A model generated the notes under the pieces. That model ran no database searches. It was not told where the DNA came from and saw only the letters and a program-made list of their open reading frames with translations. A DNA stretch of 64,000 nucleotides. Source: Pantoea cypripedii (GTDB lineage: Bacteria; Pseudomonadota; Gammaproteobacteria; Enterobacterales; Enterobacteriaceae). The DNA is taken from positions 3,089,832-3,153,831 of the forward strand of contig NZ_MLJI01000001.1 of NCBI RefSeq assembly GCF_002095535.1, written 5' to 3'. Within the stretch, counting starts at the first letter, position 1, and each line of letters starts with the position of its first letter. The translations under genes were made by a program, and so were the position numbers. Below are positions 51,788 through 59,652 of this stretch, in pieces.

Positions 51788-51973
51788 GTGAATAACGCTT
51801 TCCCCGCACGAAGACGTCCCAAAACCGGTTCGATGACACGAATTGTTTTGCTGATCAGTTTTTTTATTTTGGTTGGCCGTCTGATTTTCACCATCCCTGG
51901 TGCCATTGAGCATCATCAGCAGAAGAAAGCCACACCCGACCCGGTGACGCAAAGCAGCACCGACACGCGTTAA
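51788..51973 (+). CDS. yfgG: YfgG-like small membrane protein (DUF2633)
   Basis: A 61-residue protein from a GTG start with AGGA about 10 bases upstream; an ATG 17 codons earlier is possible. Basic N-terminus (PARRRPKTGSMTRIVLL), one membrane helix (RIVLLISFFILVGRLIF) and a polar tail. The stretch MTRIVLLISF is identical in E. coli YfgG, which has been linked to nickel and cobalt tolerance. Same general location as in E. coli (ppx-yfgF-yfgG), here with yfgF missing. Confidence 0.82.
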   Translation: MNNAFPARRRPKTGSMTRIVLLISFFILVGRLIFTIPGAIEHHQQKKATPDPVTQSSTDTR

Positions 51974-52093
51974 AGGAATTTGCGAGTCACTGCACCTTCA
52001 CATTGCCCTGTGCGACAATGCAACCTGTTATGTCCTGTTTACCCGTAACGCACTACACTTCGACCTGACAATTACAGACACAAAGGACGCGTT

Positions 52094-53527
52094 ATGTCTG
52101 CTTCGCCCGCGCAACAACTGACTGAAACCCGCCATCGCATTCTCAACCTGCTGCTGACTCAACACGATTTAGTCGATGTTCTGCTGGATAAATCGGTGGA
52201 TTTATCTGCCAGTGAGCTGAAAGAGATCAACGGCTGGCGTCAGCAGCTGGAAAGTGATTTGCAGATGATGCACGCCGCGGATTTGGCCGACATTCTTGAA
52301 GCGCTGCCGCATGTTGAGCGTCAGGCACTGTGGCGCTTAGTTCCGTGCGAACAACGTGGCCGGGTATTGGTTGAAGCTTCCGATACCGTCTGGGCCAGCC
52401 TGACCGAAAGCATGACCGACCGCGAGATCCTGCGCGCCATCGAGCCGCTGGATCTTGACGACCAGGCTTATCTGGCACGCTATCTGCCGCGCGATCTGAC
52501 CGGACGTCTGCTGACCACGCTGGATCCCAGCCAGCGTGCGCATGTGCTCAGCGTGGAGGAGTTCGACCGTGACCGGGTGGCGCGTATCATGGATTTCAAC
52601 ATCCTGACAGTGCGCGCGGATGTCACGCTCGCCACCGTACAGCGTTTTTTGCGCCGCCATAAAACCATGCCGGATGGTACCGATAAGCTATTTATCACCG
52701 ATAAAAGCAACCAATTGCTGGGCGAATTGCCGCTCACCACCATCCTGCTTAATCCGCCCGGCACGCGGGTTGAAAGCGTGATGAACGCTAAACCGACCAC
52801 CTTCCAGCTTAACGATAAAGCAGAAGACGCGGCGAGCGCATTTGAACGTTATAACCTGATTTCCGCCGCCGTCACCGATGCCAGGGGCAAGCTGATCGGC
52901 CGCGTCATCGTTGAAGACGTGATTGACCTCGTCAACGAAGAGAACGAAAGCAACATCCGTAAAATGGGTGGCATCAGCCAGGAAGAGGATGTGTTCGCAC
53001 CGGTGCGTAAAGCGGTCAGTAAACGCTGGGCGTGGCTGGCGATTAACCTGTGTACCGCGTTCGTCGCCTCGCGCGTGATCGGTTTGTTTGAAGCCACCAT
53101 CTCGCAACTGGTGGCGCTGGCAACCCTGATGCCGATCGTGGCCGGGATTGGCGGCAATACCGGCAATCAAACCATCACCATGATTGTGCGCGCGCTGGCG
53201 TTGCATCAGGTGGAACCGGGAAACTTTTCGTTTCTGATCCTGCGTGAGCTTGGTGTGGCGTTGCTAAACGGCGTGTTCTGGGGCGGCATTATGGGCGGGG
53301 TCACCTGGATGATGTACGACAATATGGCGCTGGGAGGCGTCATGATGCTGGCAATGGTGCTCAACCTGCTGCTGGCGGCGCTGATGGGGGTGCTCATCCC
53401 ACTGATCATGACCAAACTGAAACGCGACCCGGCAGTCGGCTCCAGCGTGCTGATCACCGCCATCACCGATACCGGGGGCTTTTTTATTTTCCTCGGGCTG
53501 GCTACGCTGTTTTTACTGCACCATTAA
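52094..53527 (+). CDS. mgtE: Magnesium transporter MgtE
   Basis: Mg2+-gated channel of the inner membrane, 477 residues. Domains in order: N-terminal MgtE_N superhelix (DLADILEALPHVERQALWR), two CBS domains (about residues 155-270), a plug helix, then five membrane helices with the family pore motif PIVAGIGGNTGNQTITMIVR. Absent from E. coli. Its stop overlaps by four bases that of the converging DUF3750 gene. Confidence 0.94.
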   Translation: MSASPAQQLTETRHRILNLLLTQHDLVDVLLDKSVDLSASELKEINGWRQQLESDLQMMHAADLADILEALPHVERQALWRLVPCEQRGRVLVEASDTVWASLTESMTDREILRAIEPLDLDDQAYLARYLPRDLTGRLLTTLDPSQRAHVLSVEEFDRDRVARIMDFNILTVRADVTLATVQRFLRRHKTMPDGTDKLFITDKSNQLLGELPLTTILLNPPGTRVESVMNAKPTTFQLNDKAEDAASAFERYNLISAAVTDARGKLIGRVIVEDVIDLVNEENESNIRKMGGISQEEDVFAPVRKAVSKRWAWLAINLCTAFVASRVIGLFEATISQLVALATLMPIVAGIGGNTGNQTITMIVRALALHQVEPGNFSFLILRELGVALLNGVFWGGIMGGVTWMMYDNMALGGVMMLAMVLNLLLAALMGVLIPLIMTKLKRDPAVGSSVLITAITDTGGFFIFLGLATLFLLHH

Positions 53528-54306
53528 CCCGGCGGGTTATCCTGCTGAACATTATCACCGCCGATGCCGCCAATAAACGGCAGGCGCAGGCGGAACGGGC
53601 TGAAATCCAGCCCCATATTCAGGCCCAGCACATTCAGTTCAAACCCTTCTTCAGCGCCGACCGTCACCCCAGCCAGACCCAGCACGGATACCTGAATGCC
53701 TCGTCCCGATGGCGGTAATCCCACGGGATTCCACAGTGGCCGGTAATCCTTTCCTACCGCGTTGGCCGGTAAATCCAGTTCCAGTGCCGGAACTTCACGG
53801 CCAATATGGGCAAGAAACGTATTGCTGTTCGGACCCGGCCAGGCGTGATAAGTCTGGGGCCACGGATAGGATTTGATGGCGGCTTCAATCTGCGGAATCA
53901 TCGCCTGCGCCGCCGCACCGCGATGCTCCACCAATAGCCTTGGCCGTGCGCCATACCAGTAACCATCGGGAATATTGGCGTTGTGGCGCACTTTGTCATC
54001 GCTACCCCAGCTGATTACCTCATAGCGGTTGTACTGCGTTTCACCGGCACGCTTGAAGATGATCCACGGATGTACCGCCACCGCCCCCTTCCAGCCATAG
54101 GTCGGAGCCGCATAAACCTGCACAATGGCTTCCGACGCATGGCTGCGCGGATCGGGGGCGATACCGGCTGAATCACGTCGTGCTGACCACCAGCCATCAC
54201 GCTCGCTGGTGTGTCCAACCCCATGCGTGGCACGCGCGAGGCTGGCAAACAGCGACAACAGGATGATCATAACAACACAAAGTGAAAACGCTTTGAAGGT
54301 CAGCAT
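53524..54306 (-). CDS. DUF3750 family protein
   Basis: A 260-residue protein with an N-terminal signal or anchor (LCVVMIILLSLFASLARA). The rest is one conserved domain of unknown function: YAAPTYGWKGAVAVHPWIIF, WGSDDKVRHNANIPDGYWYG, and AWPGPNSNTFLAHIGREVP. The last, with Asn-Ser and a His, resembles a catalytic-type loop, but no activity is known. Located outside the cytoplasm. It lies head to tail after the three-gene operon at 54363-56872 but its role in it is unclear. Confidence 0.8.
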   Translation of the reverse strand: MLTFKAFSLCVVMIILLSLFASLARATHGVGHTSERDGWWSARRDSAGIAPDPRSHASEAIVQVYAAPTYGWKGAVAVHPWIIFKRAGETQYNRYEVISWGSDDKVRHNANIPDGYWYGARPRLLVEHRGAAAQAMIPQIEAAIKSYPWPQTYHAWPGPNSNTFLAHIGREVPALELDLPANAVGKDYRPLWNPVGLPPSGRGIQVSVLGLAGVTVGAEEGFELNVLGLNMGLDFSPFRLRLPFIGGIGGDNVQQDNPPG

Positions 54307-54362
54307 AGTGGCGTCCAGCGGGAAATCGGCAAGGCAGCATAGCCTGTCTGATATTTACCCGC

Positions 54363-55208
54363 TTAACGCGGTGTGGCAGATGACTTTTTCGGTGTCAGTT
54401 GCAAAAAGCGCATCATGCAGGGCCGACGTTCAGAGGTAAACAGCAGACGATTGTCATCCGTCATATCTCTTAATTCCGGCAGATGACTGGTGGTGCGATC
54501 AATACGCTCAACCATTTCAATGTCAAAGAAGAGATGGGCATTACGCAACAGCTGCGTATATTTGGCGAGGAAATCCTCTACCCAGTTATGCACTTCGATG
54601 ATGATGGTGCAGGATTGGAGTTTCGCTAAAAAGGCCGGATTCAGCAGCTCGAACTCAAAACCTTCGATATCAATTAATACCAGCGCCCGTTGCAATTCTT
54701 CTGGTAACAACGAGGCCAGACTCTGCTCATTGGCTTCGCCGAAGATCTTCAGCTTTCCCGGTGAGTGATTACGTTGCCAGTTCGCCAGAATCGTTTGCTG
54801 GCCTTTTTCTGACTGTTCAAAACAAATGCAATTGCGGATTTTTTGCGAAACCAGCATGCCAATGGCGTAATAACCATCCGCAGCACCAATATCAATAAAA
54901 TGAGAGAATTGATCGTCAGGCAAGGCCGCAATAAAATCGAGCAGCTCTTTTTCATATAGGCCAAGGCACTGAGAACCTAAATCGAGTTTACCCCACCAGG
55001 TCTCACGGTTTAATTGCAGACCTTTAAATGGTCCGTATTTAACCCTGCCCTCAACAGAATCAAAAACCTCCAGCGAAATCCTTTCCTGCCTTTCGCGCAC
55101 CGTCTCTTTTTGCCATGACGCACGTTGTTCGGCTGTGGCTTTTTCTGCTCTGGCAATCATTGGCGCGAAATAGTCTTCTTCCGCAGCAATGAGTTCTTCA
55201 ATATTCAT
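54363..55208 (-). CDS. FkbM-type SAM methyltransferase
   Basis: A 281-residue protein with a charged, helical N-terminus and a Rossmann methyltransferase core: motif I FIDIGAADGYYAIGM, CFEQSEKGQQTILANW, LIDIEGFEFELLNPAFL and TIIIEVHNWVEDF. This pattern fits FkbM-family O-methyltransferases. ATG at 55208 has GGAGAG 4 bases upstream; a second ATG four codons earlier has none. Last of a three-gene operon with a desaturase and another methyltransferase. Substrate unknown. Confidence 0.82.
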   Translation of the reverse strand: MNIEELIAAEEDYFAPMIARAEKATAEQRASWQKETVRERQERISLEVFDSVEGRVKYGPFKGLQLNRETWWGKLDLGSQCLGLYEKELLDFIAALPDDQFSHFIDIGAADGYYAIGMLVSQKIRNCICFEQSEKGQQTILANWQRNHSPGKLKIFGEANEQSLASLLPEELQRALVLIDIEGFEFELLNPAFLAKLQSCTIIIEVHNWVEDFLAKYTQLLRNAHLFFDIEMVERIDRTTSHLPELRDMTDDNRLLFTSERRPCMMRFLQLTPKKSSATPR

Positions 55209-55229
55209 TTCACTCTCCATATATGCTGT

Positions 55230-56156
55230 CTACAGCGCGAGCGCCTGCTGTTTATGCCTCACTTCCTGCCAGAAGGTGGTAAAGAGATAATCTGCGCCAA
55301 CCTCTTCAAAGGTCACACCGGCTGCTTTTAAGCGCTGATTCAGCTCAGGCAAATGATAATAAGGAATTGACGGCATAATATGATGTTCGCAATGGTAATT
55401 CATATTGGCATAGAGAAATGCCAGCCACACCGGCAACGTGATGGTACGGGAATGACCTAATGGCCCATTATCTTTCTGCTCCTCCAGCCCCAAATGTTGT
55501 GCCTGGGCCAGCATGCGATTGGGCAACTGACAGGAGAACTGAGCAACAAAATAAGCCAGTACCACCCACCCACTTTGGGTGGCAAGATACACAGCCAGAT
55601 AGATCAACCCATTAATAATCAAAACTTCAGCAGCTGCTCGCTGGATATTGACTTTAATGGCCGAAAACGAGGCGGGAATAATACCGCAGGCGTTTTTAAT
55701 GGTGTAAGTCACCTTGCGCCACATAAAGGTATAATCGAACAGGGTGTAACGAATAATGTTCGCGATACTCCAGTTCTGGAAACTGTGCCCTTCATCGTCA
55801 TCATCACTGAAGGTTTTGCTGTGATGACGCATATGACTCGCTTCAAAAAATGCCCGATTATTAAATGTCACGGCAGCCGAAAAACGAAACAGCAGCTGAT
55901 TCGCCCATTTCGCTGAAAATACACGCTTATGGAAAAGTTCATGCGCGTAACCCGCATAACCCCAGAAGCTGTGCACAAAACCGAGCAGCAAAATGGTTAA
56001 AACCAGCAGCAAAATATGATGCTGCGTTTTGTACAACATAAAAATCAGCAATAACTCGATCCCCAGACGCAGAGCAAGATGCAACGAGGCGACCCGGTTA
56101 TTGGTTGCTGATAATTTTCTTAAAACACTTTTGTCGATTACCTCAGTAATGCGCAT
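55230..56156 (-). CDS. Membrane fatty-acid desaturase/hydroxylase family protein
   Basis: A 308-residue di-iron membrane enzyme. The three His boxes are complete: HELFH (72-76), HMRHH (108-112) and HCEHH (255-259). Membrane helices flank them, as in the FA_desaturase superfamily, which includes acyl-lipid desaturases, hydroxylases and carotenoid ketolases. Lies 11 bases after the methyltransferase at 56168 and 21 before the FkbM gene. The NYHCEHH motif favours acyl-lipid-type desaturases; the substrate cannot be told. Confidence 0.85.
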   Translation of the reverse strand: MRITEVIDKSVLRKLSATNNRVASLHLALRLGIELLLIFMLYKTQHHILLLVLTILLLGFVHSFWGYAGYAHELFHKRVFSAKWANQLLFRFSAAVTFNNRAFFEASHMRHHSKTFSDDDDEGHSFQNWSIANIIRYTLFDYTFMWRKVTYTIKNACGIIPASFSAIKVNIQRAAAEVLIINGLIYLAVYLATQSGWVVLAYFVAQFSCQLPNRMLAQAQHLGLEEQKDNGPLGHSRTITLPVWLAFLYANMNYHCEHHIMPSIPYYHLPELNQRLKAAGVTFEEVGADYLFTTFWQEVRHKQQALAL

Positions 56157-56167
56157 TTTGCCCCCGG

Positions 56168-56872
56168 TCAAAAGCCAGCAAAGGCAAAGGCACACAACGA
56201 ATTTTTCACGTGAAATATTTTCAGGTCATCACGGGAATTCAGATATTGCGTCACGTCGCTGTGAATACCTGAAGCATAATCATGCCAAATCACCACGCCT
56301 TTGCGCACCGCCTGCAAAGCGTTTTCGGTATCGCTTTTAATAATGTCATAGGCATGTCCTCCATCGACAAACACATAATCCAGCTCACCAAATGCCTGTT
56401 GAAAATTAACCTGGGTCGAATCCTTTTTAATCAGATTAACTCGTGCCCGTTGTTCTGCGGTTAAGTTTTTCAGATACACCGCCCCTTCAATGGATTGGGT
56501 GTGGCGCAGGAAATCATCATTCACATCACCATCGGTGAGGATTTTATCGCTATCAAACTGCGTTTCCAGGCAGGCGTCAGTGGGTAAATCGAGAGAGAAT
56601 ATTTTGGCATCACTGTTCAGCGCCAGCAGCGTGGTGGAATAACCAAGATAAGTGCCGACTTCGAGCACGCTTTTAGGCTGGGTGATTTTCAGCAGACTCA
56701 GCAGGACAATCTGATCAACCAGCGTAATGCTGCCAATTTCCACTGGCGGGAACAGGGTGGAAATTTGCTCATCAGCTGAGCAGATATTTTTCAGGGTGAG
56801 AAGGTCTTTTAACTTTATTTCATTGATTCCATTACCATAGCCGGACAAAAAATCAATAACTGAACTGTTCAC
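56168..56872 (-). CDS. SAM-dependent methyltransferase (Methyltransf_24 type)
   Basis: A 234-residue class I methyltransferase. Motif I SVLEVGTYLGYSTTLLAL, second acid IFSLDLP, then YVFVDGGHAYDIIKSDTENA, a DGGH motif typical of Methyltransf_24 O-methyltransferases. Start is GTG at 56870-56872 with GGAGAAGG upstream; the frame runs 24 codons further without homology. First gene of the methyltransferase-desaturase-methyltransferase operon. Codon use is AT-richer than in neighbours. Confidence 0.82.
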   Translation of the reverse strand: MNSSVIDFLSGYGNGINEIKLKDLLTLKNICSADEQISTLFPPVEIGSITLVDQIVLLSLLKITQPKSVLEVGTYLGYSTTLLALNSDAKIFSLDLPTDACLETQFDSDKILTDGDVNDDFLRHTQSIEGAVYLKNLTAEQRARVNLIKKDSTQVNFQQAFGELDYVFVDGGHAYDIIKSDTENALQAVRKGVVIWHDYASGIHSDVTQYLNSRDDLKIFHVKNSLCAFAFAGF

Positions 56873-57034
56873 ACCCTTCTCCTCGTACCTTACCCATCGT
56901 TTTGTTCTGAACCACAGCAGACAGGCACGGGCGCAGAAACACATTTTCGTTATCTTAACGTTTCGCTCTGCTGCGCCGTGGGGGAAATAACAAGCTGTTT
57001 TGCGGATAATTCTACGGATTGGGATGAAGGGGGT

Positions 57035-57934
57035 TCAGGCTGGATATTCGTTTTTGTCTGCCGCTGCCGCAGCCACCAGCCAGTCACGGAAGCGACGGCT
57101 CATCCGTTGCAGCACGGCAGACTCGTCGTACACAAGGTAGTAAGCGATAGGAGATTCCACCTCGACCTGGAGTGGATTAACCAGCGTGCCCTGCTCAAGC
57201 TCCTCCCTGACCAGTGAACGCCGGACCAGTGCTATCCCTTTCCCCGCCAGTGCCGCTTCGATCACGCCATTTGAATCGACAAACACGGGCCCTTTATGGG
57301 TTTCGGCATCGTTGATACCCACGGCACGGAACCAGAGTCCCCAGTCCATACGGTGCTCATCATGCAACAACGTATAACGGGTGATATCCAGCGGGGTCAG
57401 CAGGGCTTCCCCCACGGCAAGCAGGCGCGGACTGCATACCGGACGCAACCGGTCATTGAGCAAACATTGCGACTCCAGCCCCGGATAGACACCCGTACCA
57501 TGCCGCACAGCAAAATCAATGCCCTCGGCAAGTAAATCGACTTTACGGTTGGTGGTGCTGATCTGAACCTCAACCCCTGGATTATCCTTTTCAAACGCCG
57601 GTAATCGCGGCAGCAGCCACTGGATAGCAAAACCACTGGTGCAGCTGACGGTAATTTTATTGGGTTTGCCTTCATCCATTAGCCGCTGGGTCGCTTCCGC
57701 AATCTGGCTGAAGGCAGGCCGTATGGCACGCAGATAGATACGCCCTTCGGTGGTTAATTCGAGCTGACGTGGACTGCGGATAAAAAGCCGGATGTTAACC
57801 GTCTCTTCAAGTTTGGTAATCTGCTGGCTAACGGCACTGGGTGTGACGCATAACTCTGCGGCAGCGTGTTTCATGCTGAGATGCCTGGCGGCAGACTCAA
57901 AACACATCAGCGCATGGAGCGGCGGAAGTTTCAT
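57035..57934 (-). CDS. LysR-family regulator (GcvA-like)
   Basis: A 299-residue LTTR: N-terminal helix-turn-helix (MKLPPLHALMCFESAARHLS, AAAELCVTPSAVSQQITKLE), then a substrate-binding fold. Closest by eye to GcvA/amino-acid-type LTTRs, but it sits away from any gcv gene. Divergent from the DMT exporter gene at 58059, the usual layout for a regulator and its target. A perfect T-N11-A palindrome lies 17 bases upstream. Confidence 0.85.
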   Translation of the reverse strand: MKLPPLHALMCFESAARHLSMKHAAAELCVTPSAVSQQITKLEETVNIRLFIRSPRQLELTTEGRIYLRAIRPAFSQIAEATQRLMDEGKPNKITVSCTSGFAIQWLLPRLPAFEKDNPGVEVQISTTNRKVDLLAEGIDFAVRHGTGVYPGLESQCLLNDRLRPVCSPRLLAVGEALLTPLDITRYTLLHDEHRMDWGLWFRAVGINDAETHKGPVFVDSNGVIEAALAGKGIALVRRSLVREELEQGTLVNPLQVEVESPIAYYLVYDESAVLQRMSRRFRDWLVAAAAADKNEYPA

Positions 57935-57950
57935 CGATGCCTCATGACCA

Positions 57951-57967
57951 TAAGTTAGAAAAACTTA
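57951..57967. promoter_or_regulatory. LysR-type operator candidate
   Basis: TAAGTT (57951-57956), spacer AGAAA, AACTTA (57962-57967): a perfect 17-bp inverted repeat with T-N11-A geometry, between the LysR gene and its divergent neighbour. A further TAAGTT half-site is at 58029-58034, 25 bases before the exporter start. Confidence 0.65.
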
Positions 57968-58058
57968 ATCTGAGAAGAAATTATGGTTTGAACAATACGT
58001 CATTCAGGCTCAAAGTTATTTTGACGATTAAGTTTAGCTAACCACAGGAAATTTTGAT

Positions 58059-58973
58059 ATGCGCCTCGCAGATTATGTCAGACTGATCGTTCTCGCGGCG
58101 ATTTGGGGAGCCAGCTTCCTGTTTATACGCATCGCTGCCCCACAGTTCGGTGCCATTAACACCGCGTTTCTGCGCGTCTTTTTCGGTTTTGTCGGGCTGG
58201 CGGCAATACTTTTCGTGACAGGTTCCTCGTGGCAATTCGCGGGAAAATTTCGCGCATCGCTGGTTCTCGGCATCATTAACTCCGGCCTGCCATTTTTTAT
58301 GTACTGCCTGGCAGCGAAATGGTTGCCGGCTGGCTATTCCGCCATCCTCAATGCCACCACGCCGCTGATGGGGGCTATCATTGGCTTTGCCTTCTTCAGT
58401 GAAAAACTGACACCGCGCAAATGGGGCGGCGTAGTGCTGGGACTGGCAGGGATTGTGGTCATCACCGCGATGGGGGAAACCCATTCCGCCAGCAGCACGC
58501 TGGCGGGTGTGGTTGCCTGCCTGGTGGCGACCGGTTGTTACGGCGTTGCCGGATTCCTGACACGTCGCTGGATCTCCAATCGGGGCGGCCTCGATCCGAA
58601 AATCGTGGCATTTGGCAGCCAAATTGGTGCCAGCCTGTTTCTGCTGCCGTTTTTTGCTTTCTCCGTGGCCAGCGGGCCGCAGGTAAACTGGCATCAGCCC
58701 ACTGTCTGGGCCAGCGTCATCGCGGTCGGGCTGATTTGTACGGCGCTCGCTTATATCCTCTACTTCAGGTTAATCGCCGATATCGGCCCGTTGCGCTCCC
58801 TCACTGTCACTTTCCTGATCCCACCCTTTGGCGTGCTATGGGGCTATCTGGTGTTGGATGAGACGCTTTCTGGTGGGTTTGTTATCGGCGCGGTGATTGT
58901 GTGTCTGGCGGTGTGGATGATTGTGACGCCAGGAAAGGTGGCTGCTGACGTCGCAAAAAGGGTACGCCCCTAA
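58059..58973 (+). CDS. EamA/DMT-family exporter
   Basis: A 304-residue drug/metabolite transporter with about ten membrane helices in two EamA repeats (GASFLFIRIAAPQFG, and SASSTLAGVVACLVATGC onwards). AGGAAA precedes the ATG. Family members export amino acids, nucleosides or small toxins; the LysR partner suggests an amino-acid-like inducer. Its stop overlaps that of the converging TetR gene by four bases. Confidence 0.87.
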   Translation: MRLADYVRLIVLAAIWGASFLFIRIAAPQFGAINTAFLRVFFGFVGLAAILFVTGSSWQFAGKFRASLVLGIINSGLPFFMYCLAAKWLPAGYSAILNATTPLMGAIIGFAFFSEKLTPRKWGGVVLGLAGIVVITAMGETHSASSTLAGVVACLVATGCYGVAGFLTRRWISNRGGLDPKIVAFGSQIGASLFLLPFFAFSVASGPQVNWHQPTVWASVIAVGLICTALAYILYFRLIADIGPLRSLTVTFLIPPFGVLWGYLVLDETLSGGFVIGAVIVCLAVWMIVTPGKVAADVAKRVRP

Positions 58974-59539
58974 ATCCCTAGCAACTTTACCAGCAACGCG
59001 GAAGCCCAGCTGAAGTCAGGAAGCGTCTGCGAAAAGAGAATACGGTAAACAATGGGCGCAATCAGCTCATCCATCACCCGTTCCGTCTCAGGTGGCGTTT
59101 CGCCACGTTGTATTGCACGCTGGCGGATCGCCTCGATTTGTTCGACGTGCCGCCGCTGGCAACGCACCCGGTATTCATCACTCTCCGCCGCCGCAATTTC
59201 GCTAAGTAATTTACGCCCGGTTTCTGTCGCCAGCTCATCAACATACTCTTCCAGCCAGCGACTGAAATCTTCGTGCATATTGCCAGTATCTTCCGGTTCG
59301 GAATCCGGTAATAACTTTTGCAGCGCAATATCCGAGAGCAGTTGGCTCAACGATCCCCAGCGCCGGTAAATGGTGGTGGGGTTCACAGCAGCCTCCTGCG
59401 CGATGGCATGCACGCTCAAACCCTCAGCCCCCTTCTCTGCCCGCAGGCGTGCTACCGCAGCGTAGACTGCTGCCTGAATACGCGCCGCACGCCCACCCGG
59501 ACGCGATGCCGGGCGTGTATTAACTTCATTCTCACTCAT
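58970..59539 (-). CDS. TetR-family repressor divergent from an ene-reductase
   Basis: A 189-residue TetR-family protein: basic N-terminus, helix-turn-helix GLSVHAIAQEAAVNPTTIYR and an all-helical C-terminal ligand domain (DELIAPIVYRILFSQTLPDF). ATG at 59539 with AGGAAG upstream; a longer frame of ten codons is possible. It is divergent from the old-yellow-enzyme gene, and the gap between them holds two perfect palindromes, a typical arrangement for a repressor of a flavin reductase (compare NemR-NemA). Confidence 0.87.
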   Translation of the reverse strand: MSENEVNTRPASRPGGRAARIQAAVYAAVARLRAEKGAEGLSVHAIAQEAAVNPTTIYRRWGSLSQLLSDIALQKLLPDSEPEDTGNMHEDFSRWLEEYVDELATETGRKLLSEIAAAESDEYRVRCQRRHVEQIEAIRQRAIQRGETPPETERVMDELIAPIVYRILFSQTLPDFSWASALLVKLLGI

Positions 59540-59570
59540 CTTGCTTCCTGTCATCACTGTTGCTGTCACT

Positions 59571-59595
59571 ATAAAAGCAAAAAAGTTGCTTTTAT
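59571..59595. promoter_or_regulatory. TetR operator candidate 1
   Basis: Perfect 10-bp arms ATAAAAGCAA / TTGCTTTTAT around AAAAG, 32 bases before the TetR start codon. Confidence 0.85.
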
Positions 59596-59609
59596 GCGAG
59601 AGGAGATCT

Positions 59610-59634
59610 ATAAAAGCAACAAAATTGCTTTTAT
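59610..59634. promoter_or_regulatory. TetR operator candidate 2
   Basis: Same arms as candidate 1 (ATAAAAGCAA / TTGCTTTTAT) around CAAAA. It ends 18 bases before the ene-reductase start codon. The two centres are 39 bp apart, close to four helical turns, so both repressors would sit on one face of the DNA. Confidence 0.85.
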
Positions 59635-59652
59635 CATTTCACGGAGAAGATC

